The translations under genes were made by a program, and so were the position numbers. The notes below the pieces were generated by a model, which worked only from the letters and a program-made list of their open reading frames with translations, was not told the DNA's origin and searched no databases. From NCBI GenBank assembly GCA_030248065.1, contig JASAMV010003444.1, positions 1 through 64,000 of the forward strand: 64,000 nucleotides of DNA. Direction: 5' to 3'. The stretch comes from Rhynchonema sp. JSB1_4 (Eukaryota > Nematoda > Chromadorea > Monhysterida > Xyalidae). This document shows positions 43,179 to 55,124 of this stretch, one piece after another. Within the stretch, counting starts at the first letter, position 1. Each line of letters opens with the position of its first letter.

Positions 43179-46100
43179 ATGGCCGATCCATCACATTTGG
43201 ACATGATTGAGCCCAGGCTCGAGGCTCATGCGCCGTTTGAGCAACAACTCAACGGAGGGGTGCCTGGATTCGTCAATGAAGTGGTTATCACCGATATAAA
43301 TGTCGATATGGAGGTTGGGGACACGGAATTCAATGGAAACGGTGATCGTGCGCACCAAAAACACGAAATCATTCATGTTCCTTTGGACGGCGACCCGATT
43401 GTCAAACCATATGCGGTGAGCTCAGATTTGGCTTGTTCGCACGTGCCCATATTATCGTTACCACATCGCTTTGTTTGCTTTTGGTCTTATTTTTATGTCG
43501 ACAAGTATGAATGGCCCATGAAAATAAAAAGTTTTGCACGATAATCAATGAACCCACGTGTGTGACCCGGTGGGAGCCGATGGCAAGCTATCAATTGAAT
43601 TAGCATGAGTCTGCTGGAAGAGGATGGGTCATGCATGATCTAAAATGGTCCAAACAGGCTCATTTCAGCCGTGTCCACAATCGAAACCGATCGTAGTGAA
43701 GGCAACTCGCCCGATTGGCAGCAACGACGCGGGTCAACTCACGGTGATGACGTCAGTTGATGGTGGCACAACACGCGGCGTGATCAAGACCAAGCCACAC
43801 GTGGTCGCGCATTATCGCACTCCGCCGTCGCTGGCCAGACAATCGGAACAGGTGAACAAGTTTATCAGGTTTTAGGTTTCTGGTCGAATTTCGTGAGAAC
43901 CAATCATTCGACTCATGAAAAACCGCAAAAAACGACAGAGGTGCCATGTGCAGGGTCACATGAAGCCAATGGGCTTTCATCGAGGTGGTGCTCATGTGAA
44001 ACGCATTGTGCATTGTGCTTTCATTCTTTGGATGGGTATTCACAATGCGTATGGATATGGAATATAGTCTCACTTTCGATTTCAATAATGCGATCAAACT
44101 TTTTCAGTCGAACGCCATTGCGCCGACGTCGGCTCCTCCCGCTGTCAAACGTGGTCGAGGCTTGAAACCGGCGGAAACGCCCAGTTTTGCGTGCAACGTT
44201 TGCAATGAAGATTTTCCGGTTGGTTTTATTGGTTTTTTTTCGCACGGAGGGTCTTCACTATTTACGCGCACGAAAGTCAGAGGGATATTATTTCAGACAG
44301 CAGATAAATTGGAAGCGCATGGCTTGGGCCACGACACCAGCAAAATCTGGCCGTTCAAGTGTCGATATTGCAACTTTGGCACTACACAAGCGCACGAGCT
44401 GACGAAACACAAACGTGTGCATCAGGTTCGCAGTTAGTTTTGAAGTTGTGTGTGAAAGGTGAAACCCATTATTTCTACAATTCGAACAACAGTCACTAAT
44501 TCACCACACAGGCTCATCTGACCACCTCGCCCCGCGTGCAACGCCTGCTCACAGAGCCGAACGGCGGGAGTCCGGTGAAAAGACCGAAATTGATCGTCAA
44601 GCCGAAAACAAAGTCAACGGACACCAAAGCGACGGTCAAATCACGACTGAAAAGCGTGCCGGTTTGTCGTCGCGTTTTAATTGTCTTAAATTTTGTAAAA
44701 TTTTTCGAAAAATGGCATCATCAAGTATTTTTCAGATCACTCCAAAGCGTGAGCCGGAATCGCCGTCGCCTCCTTCGACCCACAAACACGGCGCGCACTC
44801 GGCCGACGACTTTCCGCTGCAAGAACACGATGCGGCAAAGAAATGCTTGATCACGCTGCCGGTAAATTTTCCATTGGTTTTTTTTCTTTTTGTGTTCTTT
44901 TCATTTTCGATCTGTTCTTGTATTTTCATAATTGGAAATTGAGTTAGTTTTTCACTTCAATCCCGACCAGGATTCGCGCACCGTGTACCAATGCAAACGC
45001 TGCCCGGCCCGTATCAGAGCGCTGCACTTGTTTCTCGCCCATTCTCGGTGGGTTATTTATTTTTATGTTCAGTTTTATTCCAAATCCTGGCTTCGTGTCG
45101 TGAGTCGAATCAACCCGGTTGTTTTCATCATGATTACTTTGGACGTTGTTTTGCAGTTTGCACAAGTTGTCCGGTCGATTCAAGTGCAGGTCGTGCGATT
45201 TCGAATCAAATTCGCGCAAAACCATTCATGGTCATGAAAAGGTTGGTGTGCACAGAACAAAACAATGAATAATCCTGATTACTTTTGTGACTGCGTTTGT
45301 CAAGCATCAAACCACATTTAATTTCCATCATCTCGTGCACGTTGTGCTTTTTGCGCAGGTACACGCGGATTCAAGCGCTAACGCCGAAAATAATTCCATG
45401 TCCGGATCGGGTTCGGGTCGTTCAACTCCAACCACAACGGCGACCCGGCCGAGACCAGCAGCAGTTGGTGGCGATGACTGGCAGTGTCCCGATTGCCCGT
45501 TCGTCGGTCCGAATGAGCACACGCTGATGTTGCACCGAGAGGGTCATCGACGCGCGTTTGGACGCCAGTGTCAGTATTGCACGTTTCGGTGAGTAACGGC
45601 GTTCATCGTGTGAAATAGGAAAAATGCCACTATTATCACTGGTATCAAGCTTGGTGATCGGCAGATAAGATCTGTTCAGTCACGTGACTGTTTTAATGAA
45701 CGATGTTTTGATGCGAAGTTTTATGATGCCAGAAATTTGCCTCCCCCAGTCTACTGATAAACGACTCTTTCGTTGATAAAGTTACATTAGTCCGCACCAT
45801 TTTTTGACACCAGCCAATGTTTTGTTTCGTTTCCAGCTCGGTGTCGCAAACGTTCATCGAGCACCACGAAGCACTGCATCAAACCAAACCGGTCATCATC
45901 AAATCCACCCGTCCCGTCACCAAACCACAAGCGCCATCACCATCAGGTCAGGTCAACTTCCGTGCCCTTTACCGGCACTACCGACGGCAACATGCCAAAA
46001 GACGACGGCGCCTCATCAAACGTGCTCGTCGATCGCTCCGGGTTGCTGGTCGGCCAGGTTGTAGCTTGATTTTTGATTTCTGTTTATTTACTTATTATAT

Positions 46101-49100
46101 ACACCGATCATATGTGGGTTTTGACACCTGATCACAGCACATGCAGTGAGTAACTACGATGTGAGACGTCAGCCGCACTCAACTGTCTGCGTTATATAGT
46201 AAATTTATACATTCGCTGCCGTGCAATAGAATACGCCCCCGCATTTAATGTCAAGTATTAAACCCGAGCGCTAACCACGCGCAATTCTGAAACATTGCGC
46301 CCGATTGCCTGGCTGGCTGCACGTGTGCCGGTTCCACGAATGTTTCACAAGTGGATTTTCGGGTCCAGAACTTGACATTAACTATGGGGTGCATGTCACT
46401 GTGCGGCTGCAAATTTATTGTATTACGCAAAGTTTTACAACACAGCCATCTGACTTGGACATTACACAACGGCATGTTTATGCGCAAAATGATGGAAATA
46501 TTCCAGTTTCTCATCACACGCACGCTCCTCGCGGGCCCCGGCGCCTGCATTGTACCCAATGTGCTTGTCGTTTCGTCCACTTGGGACTGTTGCGTTCGCA
46601 TCGTACTCAAATGCACAAACTCACCGGCTACACTCGTTCGCATGCGTTCACGCATAAGAGTCAGATCGTGGTTGGTGGTATCCTGAGGTGGCCGGTATTG
46701 CCTTGGTCACGTGACCCCTTGTAGTCTGGGTAAGTCGAGGTGCAAGTGCTGGCACAAATTTCGGCAAGCGTTAAAGTGATTCTCACTTGTCATTGTTGTG
46801 ACAAGCCACGTTAACGCTGGCATAAAGTGGTGGCGTCAGTGAATGTCGCATATGATGGCAATAGTCGCGTGACCAATGCAGGGTTGGCCCCATCAGATGA
46901 CCAAGTTTGATACCTACCCCTGTTGTTGTTTACCGAAATCAATTCCATCAAAAAATTACCCGTTTTACTTTCAGTCCCAGTCTAAATCCTCCGCGAGTTC
47001 ACCAGCCGGTTTCGAATGTGTTGCGCCCAACCTGTACCGATGTCCGCATTGCCCCTATTTGTCAAACAGCACCAACACGCGGGCGCATTCACGCGGACAT
47101 TTGCATGCGAAACGTATCAGATGTGGTCAATGCACGTATTCCACTGACCTGCAGTCAACCATGGTCATACACTTGAAATGGTCAGGGTCGGGCTTTTAAT
47201 TCTGAGTCCTGCGTATAACAAATTTGCGGGCAATCACTCCGCCTGCGGCGACTGCAGTTGGATCAGTTGCGCAAGGCGACCTTATTTTGCGACGGAATTT
47301 GATCGCCAGTTTGACCAGCGTAAAAGTGGTTCATGAAGGAACGACTTTTATGCTGGTCTGAACTGGTGTTCGAAAGCGCCATCGTCAAATGTGGGGCAAA
47401 CAAAAACTGTCGTTGCTTTGGTCAAACCGTAACAGCAGTAAATGCGTTCAAACTAGGTGCATGGCCCTTTATATCGCATTTGACCTGAAATAATCATATG
47501 CGCTTGCTAACTCAGGCATGAGCCGAAGGCCACCGAAATCGCAATGGAGCGTGCGGCCACGCAAGCAGCGGAGGAGGAAAGCTTGAAACGCAAAGAACCT
47601 GTGAAGGTCGAGGTGCAGAGTGCGAAGAGAATGACAAAAGGTACGTCCACCTTCTCGCCCTTTCCTGTCCTGGTTTTGTATTTATTTCCCACCCCAAACC
47701 TCCCCCCCCTTTTCCCTCCCAAAACCCCCCCCCCCCCCCCCCCCCCCGCCCCCCCCCACAAAACCACCACCAAAGTGGCTGTTTTTTATGCTCACTTGCT
47801 AATGTTTTTAAGCGTAACACGTGCCTATACATAGGGAATGTCTTGACCGGGCAGCTGCGTTTTCGATGTTTGTGTGTTATACGCGTGCAGCTGGGTACTG
47901 GGCGTTTTGATGCGCAGCTTCAGATAATGAGCTTTATGCTACACTTATAGCACGTGCTTTGCTACAACACATTACATCAGTGGACCCTAAAGTTACATCG
48001 CGCAGGGCTGCCAAAGTCCATGTTTGGTTCGCACTCGCGGATGCAATGTCCCTATTGTCCGTATCGCTGTCGGCGTCGGCGCGCTATGGAAAGACATGAG
48101 CTGTACCATAGTGGTTGGTTTGGAATCATTTCATCTGATTAATGTTACGAAAAAAACAAAATTTGTTGGCCGCAGTCCAATTTGATAATTGGTCTGTATA
48201 TGTTATGTTACATGACTTTTCGTTTTGACAATATTTCGCGAATAACATGGATACAACTGAATTCATCCAAGCAAATAAAGTTCGTTACTAGTTGCCTCGG
48301 AACAGTTTCACTCTGGTCAAGGTAGTGCCGTTGTCAAAATAAAATATCGAGATCGGAGTGACAATTATCCAACGAAGATCAAAATGGGACCGAACCAATA
48401 ACCGATTTTGATGCGTGCCCATTGTAATTCAATAAAGTATGAACTTTGTTGATCTCCCTAACTTTGCAGAAACGAACTCGGTCGAACTGGGTCGTCTCGA
48501 ATGTCCCTATTGCACGTACACGGCCAATCAACGCATGGCTTTGGAACATCACCTTGTGTGGCACACGCTGGCGCCAACGGAGATTCAGCTACGTCGAAAA
48601 CAGCTGCGATCAACGACATGCCCGAAAGGAAGGAATCAACCTCCGAGGAGAAGGAGGAACAAGAAGAAGGTGGACATTGAGGATGAAGATGATGGTCAGC
48701 GGAATGTTATTTTTCGTGGTTTTGTAGCGCTCTTCTGATATTGCTACATTTTCACTGAATAAACAATGCGTATCGATAATATCTGAGCTGGGCATCTGAA
48801 TTGTCGATTTTTGTGTGTTTGTGGATGGAGCTGGCTGGTTCACGCTTCAGTACAAAGGTTCTCGACCCAGATATTTAGCCAAATCTTACGCTTATAGCAC
48901 GACGCGGAGCGGGGACGAAAATATGAATTCTTTGCCGAAGCGAAATTTTTCTCATCAAAATCGTGAAATATCAACCCTGACACCACCTTTCAGAATCAGG
49001 CAACAAGAACAGCAGCAGCAACAGCCGTCGAGTTGAGAAAATCATCGGCGGTGATCTGGTGGACACGACATCGCGACTGTTGATCGGGCATGTGTTCCAT

Positions 49101-52100
49101 TTTCGCGGTGACCCGCAACGACGCAAGTATTATCGATGCAAGGACTGTCCCATGGAAACTGGTATGTTTGTGAGGGCGTGGGAACTTTTAGAATGTCCAT
49201 ATATAATTGTTTTTAACTGCAGCAGCTGTACCTTTTGCGAAAATGCAAGGCTTCAAGGTCCCGGCATCGTGAGATTTTCCTTGTGCACATACTGCTTTGC
49301 GTGTATTTCAGCTATTTTCTGAAAAATTGCATTCGGCCGGGCAGAACTTGTTTCCAGATCTGTATATGAACGATGTCTGTTACAATTACTGAATAAGAAA
49401 ATCGTCACATCAATAATCACCTGCTTGGGGCCTACCTGACCGGACCTGACGGGTACAAACGCCGAACCTGCCCGAGGTCTACCTGCGTGTGCCACCGTGC
49501 ACACCAAATTCGGCGAACAATCTCCAACGTCCGGACGTCCACGTCCGTCGTACAGACTGGAGATGCCGACCGCGCAAGTCACCGGGCCGGAACCGGGAAC
49601 GACAAGCCCCCCCCCCTCCCCCCGCCGACCCCCCCACCCTACTCGACCTTGGCCACTACAACAACCGGACCTGACCTAACCTGCAACCTTGATGCAAGCA
49701 AGAACTGCATCCTGAGCTGGGGTTAGACATCTTGGAGGGTGCCCAATACTTGATACCTGCCCATTTTTGGTTCCCGACCAGTGACACCCGACATCGCTCT
49801 AAACCCCATCCTGTGACTCTAGCCAAAGAGCCGAATGACAATTGTTTATGCCTGCCATCATCTCCAAATCTGTAATTGTTCTCGTGCACCATACACAGGT
49901 AAACGCGACGCCCTGGTGCGGCACAGCAAGCAGCACGCGATGGACGGGCCGCACAAATGCGACCATTGCACGTTCAGTGTAACGATTCGCACGTTATTGC
50001 ACATTCATCAGGGCGTACATCGCCGGGACTACGTGGGTGTCATGCCTGTGTTGGAACAGGACATTGCGCGCAATGCTAATGCACCGAGGGTTCGCGTGTT
50101 TGGGGTATTTTGGTGAATTTTGTTCTTACTTTCGTTCAACAAATGAAGTTTTGTTTAGATCAAACGCAAACGCGACGACCCCAGCTCATCGGACGAGGAT
50201 GAGGAATCATCGGTTAGTGCATGGTCGCATGGCTATTGGGTCTTGATGTTGATGGTTCGTTTTATGCGTTATCGCACAGGAGCAATAGTAGCGGCAGCTT
50301 AGACGCTGGGCTGGGCTGAGCTCAGGCCTGACGGGCGAAGCACACGGGACGCAATTGGTGTAAACTAGAATTGGGTGTAACAACCAACTCTTGCTCACAC
50401 CGTTCCGAAAATTCCATGCCAAATCTTTGCCAAACCCTACCTCATTACTCTATCTTTGTTTGCAGTCCGTGGGGCTGCAAGACAGTCGACGCAACGAGGT
50501 GCGTCCCAAGATGATCTCACCAGTCAAGCAAGAATACGATTCATCTGATAATGAACCGATGCCGAATCTGGCTGCTGGTGCAACTGACCAGTGAGTTGTT
50601 TTTTTATTAATTGTTAGTCGTCCGAAGACTGTTCCATTATTTCTGGAGTTTTAGTGTAAAATGGTGACATTGTGCCCTCCGTATACATGCTCGCACAGCT
50701 GGTTGGCCGACTTTTCTTTACACAGCTGCGATGGCCACACATTGTGAGCCAAACTACGGTACTTGTAGCACGCGCTATGCTCCAACACACACATGACATG
50801 GCTTTATTACATTACACTTCAGATCGGCTTCATTCGTGCCGGAGAAGTTCCGCGGTCGTCCGCTGAAATGCGGCCGATGTTCGTTCGCCGCCCGCGACAT
50901 CAACGAATACCAGCGACATCGACGCAATGTCCATGGCAAACACCACAAACGCGGCAAACCGTTCAAAATGCCTGAATATGTGTGAGTGATGATAATATGG
51001 GGCTGATTGATTGATTGATTGCGTAATGCGAGTCTGTTTGCTGTTCATCTTTGTTATTTCTTTGGTAGTTTGTTGTTGCTGTCAGTTTTTGCTGTGGTTC
51101 TGCTACATTTGGCCCTATTGTTACGCTTGAGCGACCCGTGATTTTTGAATGTCGTTGTCTTGGCCTAGTCGCAGGCCTAAGTCGAAAGACTAAGCTGGAC
51201 CTGGAGTCCTTGATGGGGATATGGGTATAGCTCAAGCGCAACAGTATGTGCACTCATTTTCCTGCATGTTTCGGAGTCTGAATTGCACTTTTTGTCCCAC
51301 TTTTGTGATCAGTGACTACGTAAGAAGTGATGCGGTGGTCGACAGCACACATACTTCAGGTGTCAAATAAAAAAGAAAGTTGGAAATTCGGAAAGTGGCC
51401 TCTCAATTCCATCCCAATTGCAGTTGTCACGTGTGTGCGCGTGCGTTTCGATCGCATCGTCTATTGACAGCACACAAAGTCGTCCAGCACGCGCACATAC
51501 AACAACCGAACGTGGTCGTGAAACATCGACGGCATGGACAGGACGTGGTGAACGGCCAGACCAAGATGGGATCACACGAAACAGCTGATGTTAAAGTGAC
51601 CACAGTTGATTATTCGTCTCCCACCACCAGTGGCACCCAGCCCGAACCACAATTGCATCTGCAATGTCTGTTCTGTGCATATGAGGCAGAAACACGTGAG
51701 CTGCTGCGTTCCCATACCAAGATGCATTTTGGTGCCCGACCATTCCCGTGCCCGATGTGCTCGTTTAGGTGCGTTTCGTTTGGTTTGTTATATTGATGTT
51801 TATTTATTTACATTTAACAAGATGTGATGTTTCAATGCCGAAATAAATACTTGTTTGTTACACCAGCTGTTCCACCGAGCACACGCTGCGTTCACATCTA
51901 TCGGTGCACGGTCTTGGCGCGAACAGTAACGCTGCTGAAACATCAGCTAATCGAGATGCAACTGCGATCGGTTAGCTGTGGCCCGCACGTTTTGGAAAAC
52001 TGCCAATAAATGTCTTATTTTTTTCATTGATGTTCCCTGCCTGATTTTCAGGGCGAGGGCGTCAACGTGTGCGATCGCGTCGGTTCATTGAAGGCTCGGA

Positions 52101-54907
52101 GACGGAGGCCACGATGAAACGACTGAAATGTCGCAAATGTCTCCATATATGTGCCACTGGTGAGTGCGTTTTTCTTATGATTACCTGAACATTGGCCAGC
52201 ATGTGCACGTTGCTGACACCGGAGTTGAGATTTAATTGACCAGTGTAAAAAACCTGCAATCAGCAACTTTTACTCTGGTCCCAGAATTTATCAGAAAGTT
52301 GCATAAAAAATCACGTGGTCCGCCTCCTGGCCTAAACCGATCCAACATTGGTAGTGCCATTGGCTCTCTTATCGACTATCAAAACCTGTCCAGCGTATTT
52401 TGACCAGTTTATTATTTGCAGTCGATTCCTACCTATCACACACGTACGAGCACATGCGCGAAGAACATCGTGAACAACGTCGCACGGTGAAAAGCACAAT
52501 GTGGTCGAACAGTAAACGGTCGGTGACCGGTAGTTTGGTTATCGGCAGGAAACTGGAACGTGTAGCCAGCAGCAATGTGTTGGAGGTTGGTTGGCTGTCG
52601 ACTTTGTATGTGTTGTGTTGTAGCATAGTTTTTTAGACACTTCAGGTGCCATTTGCACCTAAAATTTCAGAATTGTACCTAAAAATTAGAGGTTATGTGC
52701 AACTTGCACCTGGATTTTTCGCATTTTGTTCATGAAACAAAATTCTAGGTGCAAGTTGCACCTAAAATTTGACATATAAGGTGCAAGTTGCACCCCGTGA
52801 ATTTTGAAAAAAAACCTATGTGTTCTAGCACAGCGCGTGGTATAAATGCAGGACGTAGCTCACTGTCTGGTCCGGGAGGCTGCGTCGAGAAAAATATCTT
52901 TCAGCCATGTTCGCACGTTCGTTGATTTTGCACACAAAATTCTGCAGCCACTCGGCTCAGATATTACCGTATACTCTGTTGTGGCACGCGCTATGCTTAT
53001 ACGCCTGCAGATCTCCCAGTTTTGTTCGCGGCAGCGCGGTTTCTTCATCGATTTGGTTTCAATCTGCAGAATTTGAATGAAGACGCTGAGACGGGCGAGC
53101 AAATGGACGAAACGATATTGCTGGAGAAGGTTGAGCACATAAAGACACGGTCACGTGAGGATGAAGGTGCGTGGGCGTGCTGTGAAACATCTTGTTAATT
53201 ACGGCTGGAAGGTTTCAGCTTTTTTTCGTCCAACATCAAACTTGCTGGTCGGACTGATTGACGTTGGTCATGTGACTTTTTTTGGGACAGTCCCCCTTTT
53301 TCTATCAAAGATGAAGTCAATAATCCTCACATCAATTCAAAACTCACTTGACAAAACCAGGTTCTGTCTGATCCTATGGTATCACCATTGATTCCATTCG
53401 CGATTGTTTTGCCAGAACTGTCGTTTTGACAGTTTTCGTTTCGCAACAACATATTTTCCGCTCTATTCATACGCCAGGCACGCACGCGTACTTCTGTTCG
53501 GTCTGTTCGTTCGAGTGCCAGGATCTCAACGTGTACACGCAACACGCGCGTATGCACAAGTCGTTATGTTGGACGCGGGTCGACAGACCGTTCGATATGC
53601 AATGCGGCGTGTGTGACTATACGTCCGTGATGTTTGGCCATTTGTTTGGCTGTTTTTTCTTTTGTGATAAAGTAAGGATCGTATATTGTATGTCGAACTT
53701 GGTAATCGATTCCGGTTCCTGTCATTGGTCGCGTGTGACTTCAGGTCACTTCGATATTTGCTGATGCCACCAGTTTTTCGACCATCATGCCAGTTGTCTA
53801 TTTCTAACCGAAAAATTCCGTGAGTGGAATAACTGTTCTCATGAATAAATTTCATGTGTGACGTTGCGACGTTGACGTCGCGGGACCGATCCGATCCGAT
53901 CACCAACTTTGTATGGTGATATCAGACAACTTTGGAAACATCTTCCGTCTCTTTAAAAAAAATAAATTCGTCGTTTCTTGGTTGCAGCACGTCATGCGAG
54001 AACACGCTACGATTTCACGAACAAAACCATCATACACACGTGCCATTCACGCTATTTTCGAGCAACGACAGTGTTGTGCAAGTCCATGCGCCCATAGAGC
54101 CCGCGCAGTTTGTGGTTAGTGTCAGTTGGCTGGCCAGCTGATATTTTACAGCGAAGAAAGAAGTTCATGATCCATTAATGCAGGGTATTGCAAAAGTTGG
54201 CTTCAACCCATCCTTATATGTACAACTGTATGTATGTATGTATCGTACTGCTGGCTATTTCCAGTGAACATTTTACGCCAAAAATCTTGTGCGGTTTCCT
54301 AAATGTTCCATCGTTGGCATGAAACCAGAAAGGGTGATGAGCAAAAATAGTAGTTAAACCCTGTGTGAGACCCAAAAATGTAATTGTGTAAAACAATGGT
54401 CAATAATCCTGCGACCCCTTTATGACAACAGCTTGTATTGCGCTGTGCGTGTTTTTGGCTGATTGTTTCCTGGTCAACTGAAGTCGTCACGTTTTGGGGG
54501 TCGTTTCAAGCAACCCTGAACGATCGCGACAAAAATAATAGGTGGAATTACGCCTGGAGTTGATGACAGTAGCATAAAGCTGTATTTTCTTCGATGGCCC
54601 GTTTTGACCTGTTTTCACCAACGTTTCGCCAGGTGACGTGAACACAGAAACAGCATCCGCTGGCTGGTCTTGTGTGCCCACGTAAATCATAAAGATATTT
54701 CAGAGCACCAAAGCACACCCCACGGCCGCCTCCGCAAATGTAGCATTCAAATGCAGTCAGTGTGAGTTCACAAGCGCTGATGCACATGACCATCGTATAC
54801 ACTGGTCATGCACGCATGGGTCGATATCGATTGATGAAACATCTGCGGACACTAACACACCGCCCTCGTCTTACTTGTTGTGGCTGGATTTGAAACCGAA
54901 ATTGTAA
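43179..54907 (+). CDS. Multi-C2H2 zinc-finger protein, about 21 fingers
   Basis: 28 exons: 43179-43415, 43669-43851, 44108-44218, 44297-44425, 44512-44661, 44736-44861, 44971-45047, 45157-45241, 45359-45588, 45837-46057, 46507-46667, 46975-47180, 47516-47640, 48006-48113, 48470-48694, 48994-49161, 49899-50089, 50159-50212, 50466-50590, 50823-50981, 51424-51768, 51867-51970, 52052-52159, 52422-52585, 53070-53166, 53478-53622, 53988-54114, 54704-54907. Phases close to about 1,454 residues. The start MADPSHLDMIEP has a good context (CCCATGG). Fingers run from FACNVCNEDFP (exons 3-4) to FKCSQCEFTSADAHDH (exon 28). Most have the CPxCxY style and are scattered singly or in pairs, without TGEKP linkers, between Ser/Pro, basic and acidic linkers (KRKRDDPSSSDEDEE). 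The last finger lacks a clean final His. Probably a nuclear DNA- or RNA-binding regulator; I do not recognise an ortholog. The exon 10 and exon 11 ends are the least certain. Confidence 0.85.
46195..46423. repeat. Foldback element family C copy
   Basis: It begins TATAGTAAATTTATACATTC and shares CGCTGCCGTGCAATAGAAT, AACTTGACATTAACTATGGG and the hairpin layout with 23738-23980. It lies in the zinc-finger gene intron 46058-46506. Confidence 0.72.
47310..47360. repeat. Minimal GACCAGCGTAAAAG hairpin
   Basis: TTTGACCAGCGTAAAAGTGG is followed within 20 bases by its inverse ACGACTTTTATGCTGGTCTG. A similar pair is at 52234-52280. This shows the dispersed motif can stand as its own hairpin outside the longer family A elements. 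Confidence 0.6.
47725..47757. repeat. Long C homopolymer
   Basis: A run of about 33 bases, all C except one G, in the intron 47641-48005. Its length may be inexact because such runs are hard to sequence. Confidence 0.8.
47811..47975. repeat. Repeat family B, complete-looking copy
   Basis: The left end GTAACACGTGCCTATACATA is mirrored by TATAGCACGTGCTTTGCTAC at the right end. The interior holds GACCGGGCAGCTGCGTTTTC, GATGTTTGTGTG and TCAGATAATGAGC in the order seen in other copies. The right end lies 30 bases before the acceptor of the next exon (48006). Confidence 0.6.
50675..50800. repeat. Repeat family B copy
   Basis: It contains CACAGCTGGTTGGCCGAC, CATTGTGAGCC and the end GTAGCACGCGCTATGCTCC followed by AACACACACATGACATGG. 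It sits about 25 bases from the acceptor of the exon at 50823. Confidence 0.5.
52635..52800. repeat. Cluster of GGTGCAAGTTGCACC palindromes
   Basis: Perfect or near-perfect palindromes AGGTGCAAGTTGCACCT (about 52749) and AGGTGCAAGTTGCACCC (about 52781), plus GTGCAACTTGCACCT (52697), GGTGCCATTTGCACCT and related GTACCT words, recur within 165 bases. The cluster lies in the zinc-finger gene intron 52586-53069. Confidence 0.65.
52822..53005. repeat. Repeat family B copy
   Basis: The ends are TAGCACAGCGCGTGGTATAA and GTGGCACGCGCTATGCTTAT. The interior shares TATTTAGCC/ATATTACC-type and AGCTCACTGTCTGG words with other copies only loosely, so this assignment rests mainly on the two ends. Confidence 0.4.
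53694..53912. repeat. MITE family A copy
   Basis: The left end GAACTTGGTAATCGATTCCGG (53698) and the right end GATCCGATCACCAACTTTG (about 53892-53910) are inverted. TTGGTCGCGTGTGACTTCAG follows the left end as GGTCGCGTG or GGTCACGTG does in other copies. It fills much of the intron 53623-53987. Confidence 0.6.
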
Positions 54908-55124
54908 TGCTCGCTCCTCCATTGTTGTGTTGTTTGTGTTGAATTTGTGTTTGCTTCCGTTTCGCATCATAAGAATTTATACTTCGAGTACTAGTATTGT
55001 TGTCTGGTTCTATCTCAATTATTTGGGCTAACTGTTCAGTCGTCAACGCACCCGGAACGATGCAGCCCTGAATGAGCGCCAGCGCAAGGAAATACAGTAT
55101 ATATTTGGGTTGGGTACATGACAT
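54852..55124 (-). CDS. Candidate small secreted protein, 90 residues
   Basis: From the Met at 55124 the protein starts MSCTQPKYILYFLALALIQG, a good signal-peptide shape (polar n-region, hydrophobic core, then GCIVPGA). It continues with ALTTEQLAQIIEIEPDNN and a polar Asn/Thr/Gln-rich tail that contains few charged clusters. An upstream in-frame ATG at 55184 would add 20 polar residues. Its 3' end overlaps the last exon of the zinc-finger gene by 56 bases on the opposite strand. No family is recognised. It is a single open frame, so it could be chance or one exon of a longer gene. Confidence 0.3.
   Translation of the reverse strand: MSCTQPKYILYFLALALIQGCIVPGALTTEQLAQIIEIEPDNNTSTRSINSYDAKRKQTQIQHKQHNNGGASITISVSNPATTSKTRAVC

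Noticed and set aside
46058..46083. Alternative end for zinc-finger exon 10 at about 45949 (TCA G|GTCAGG)
   Set aside because: It is phase-compatible, but the extended frame to 46057 is open, basic and has codon usage like its neighbours, so the longer exon was preferred. Transcripts could reverse this.
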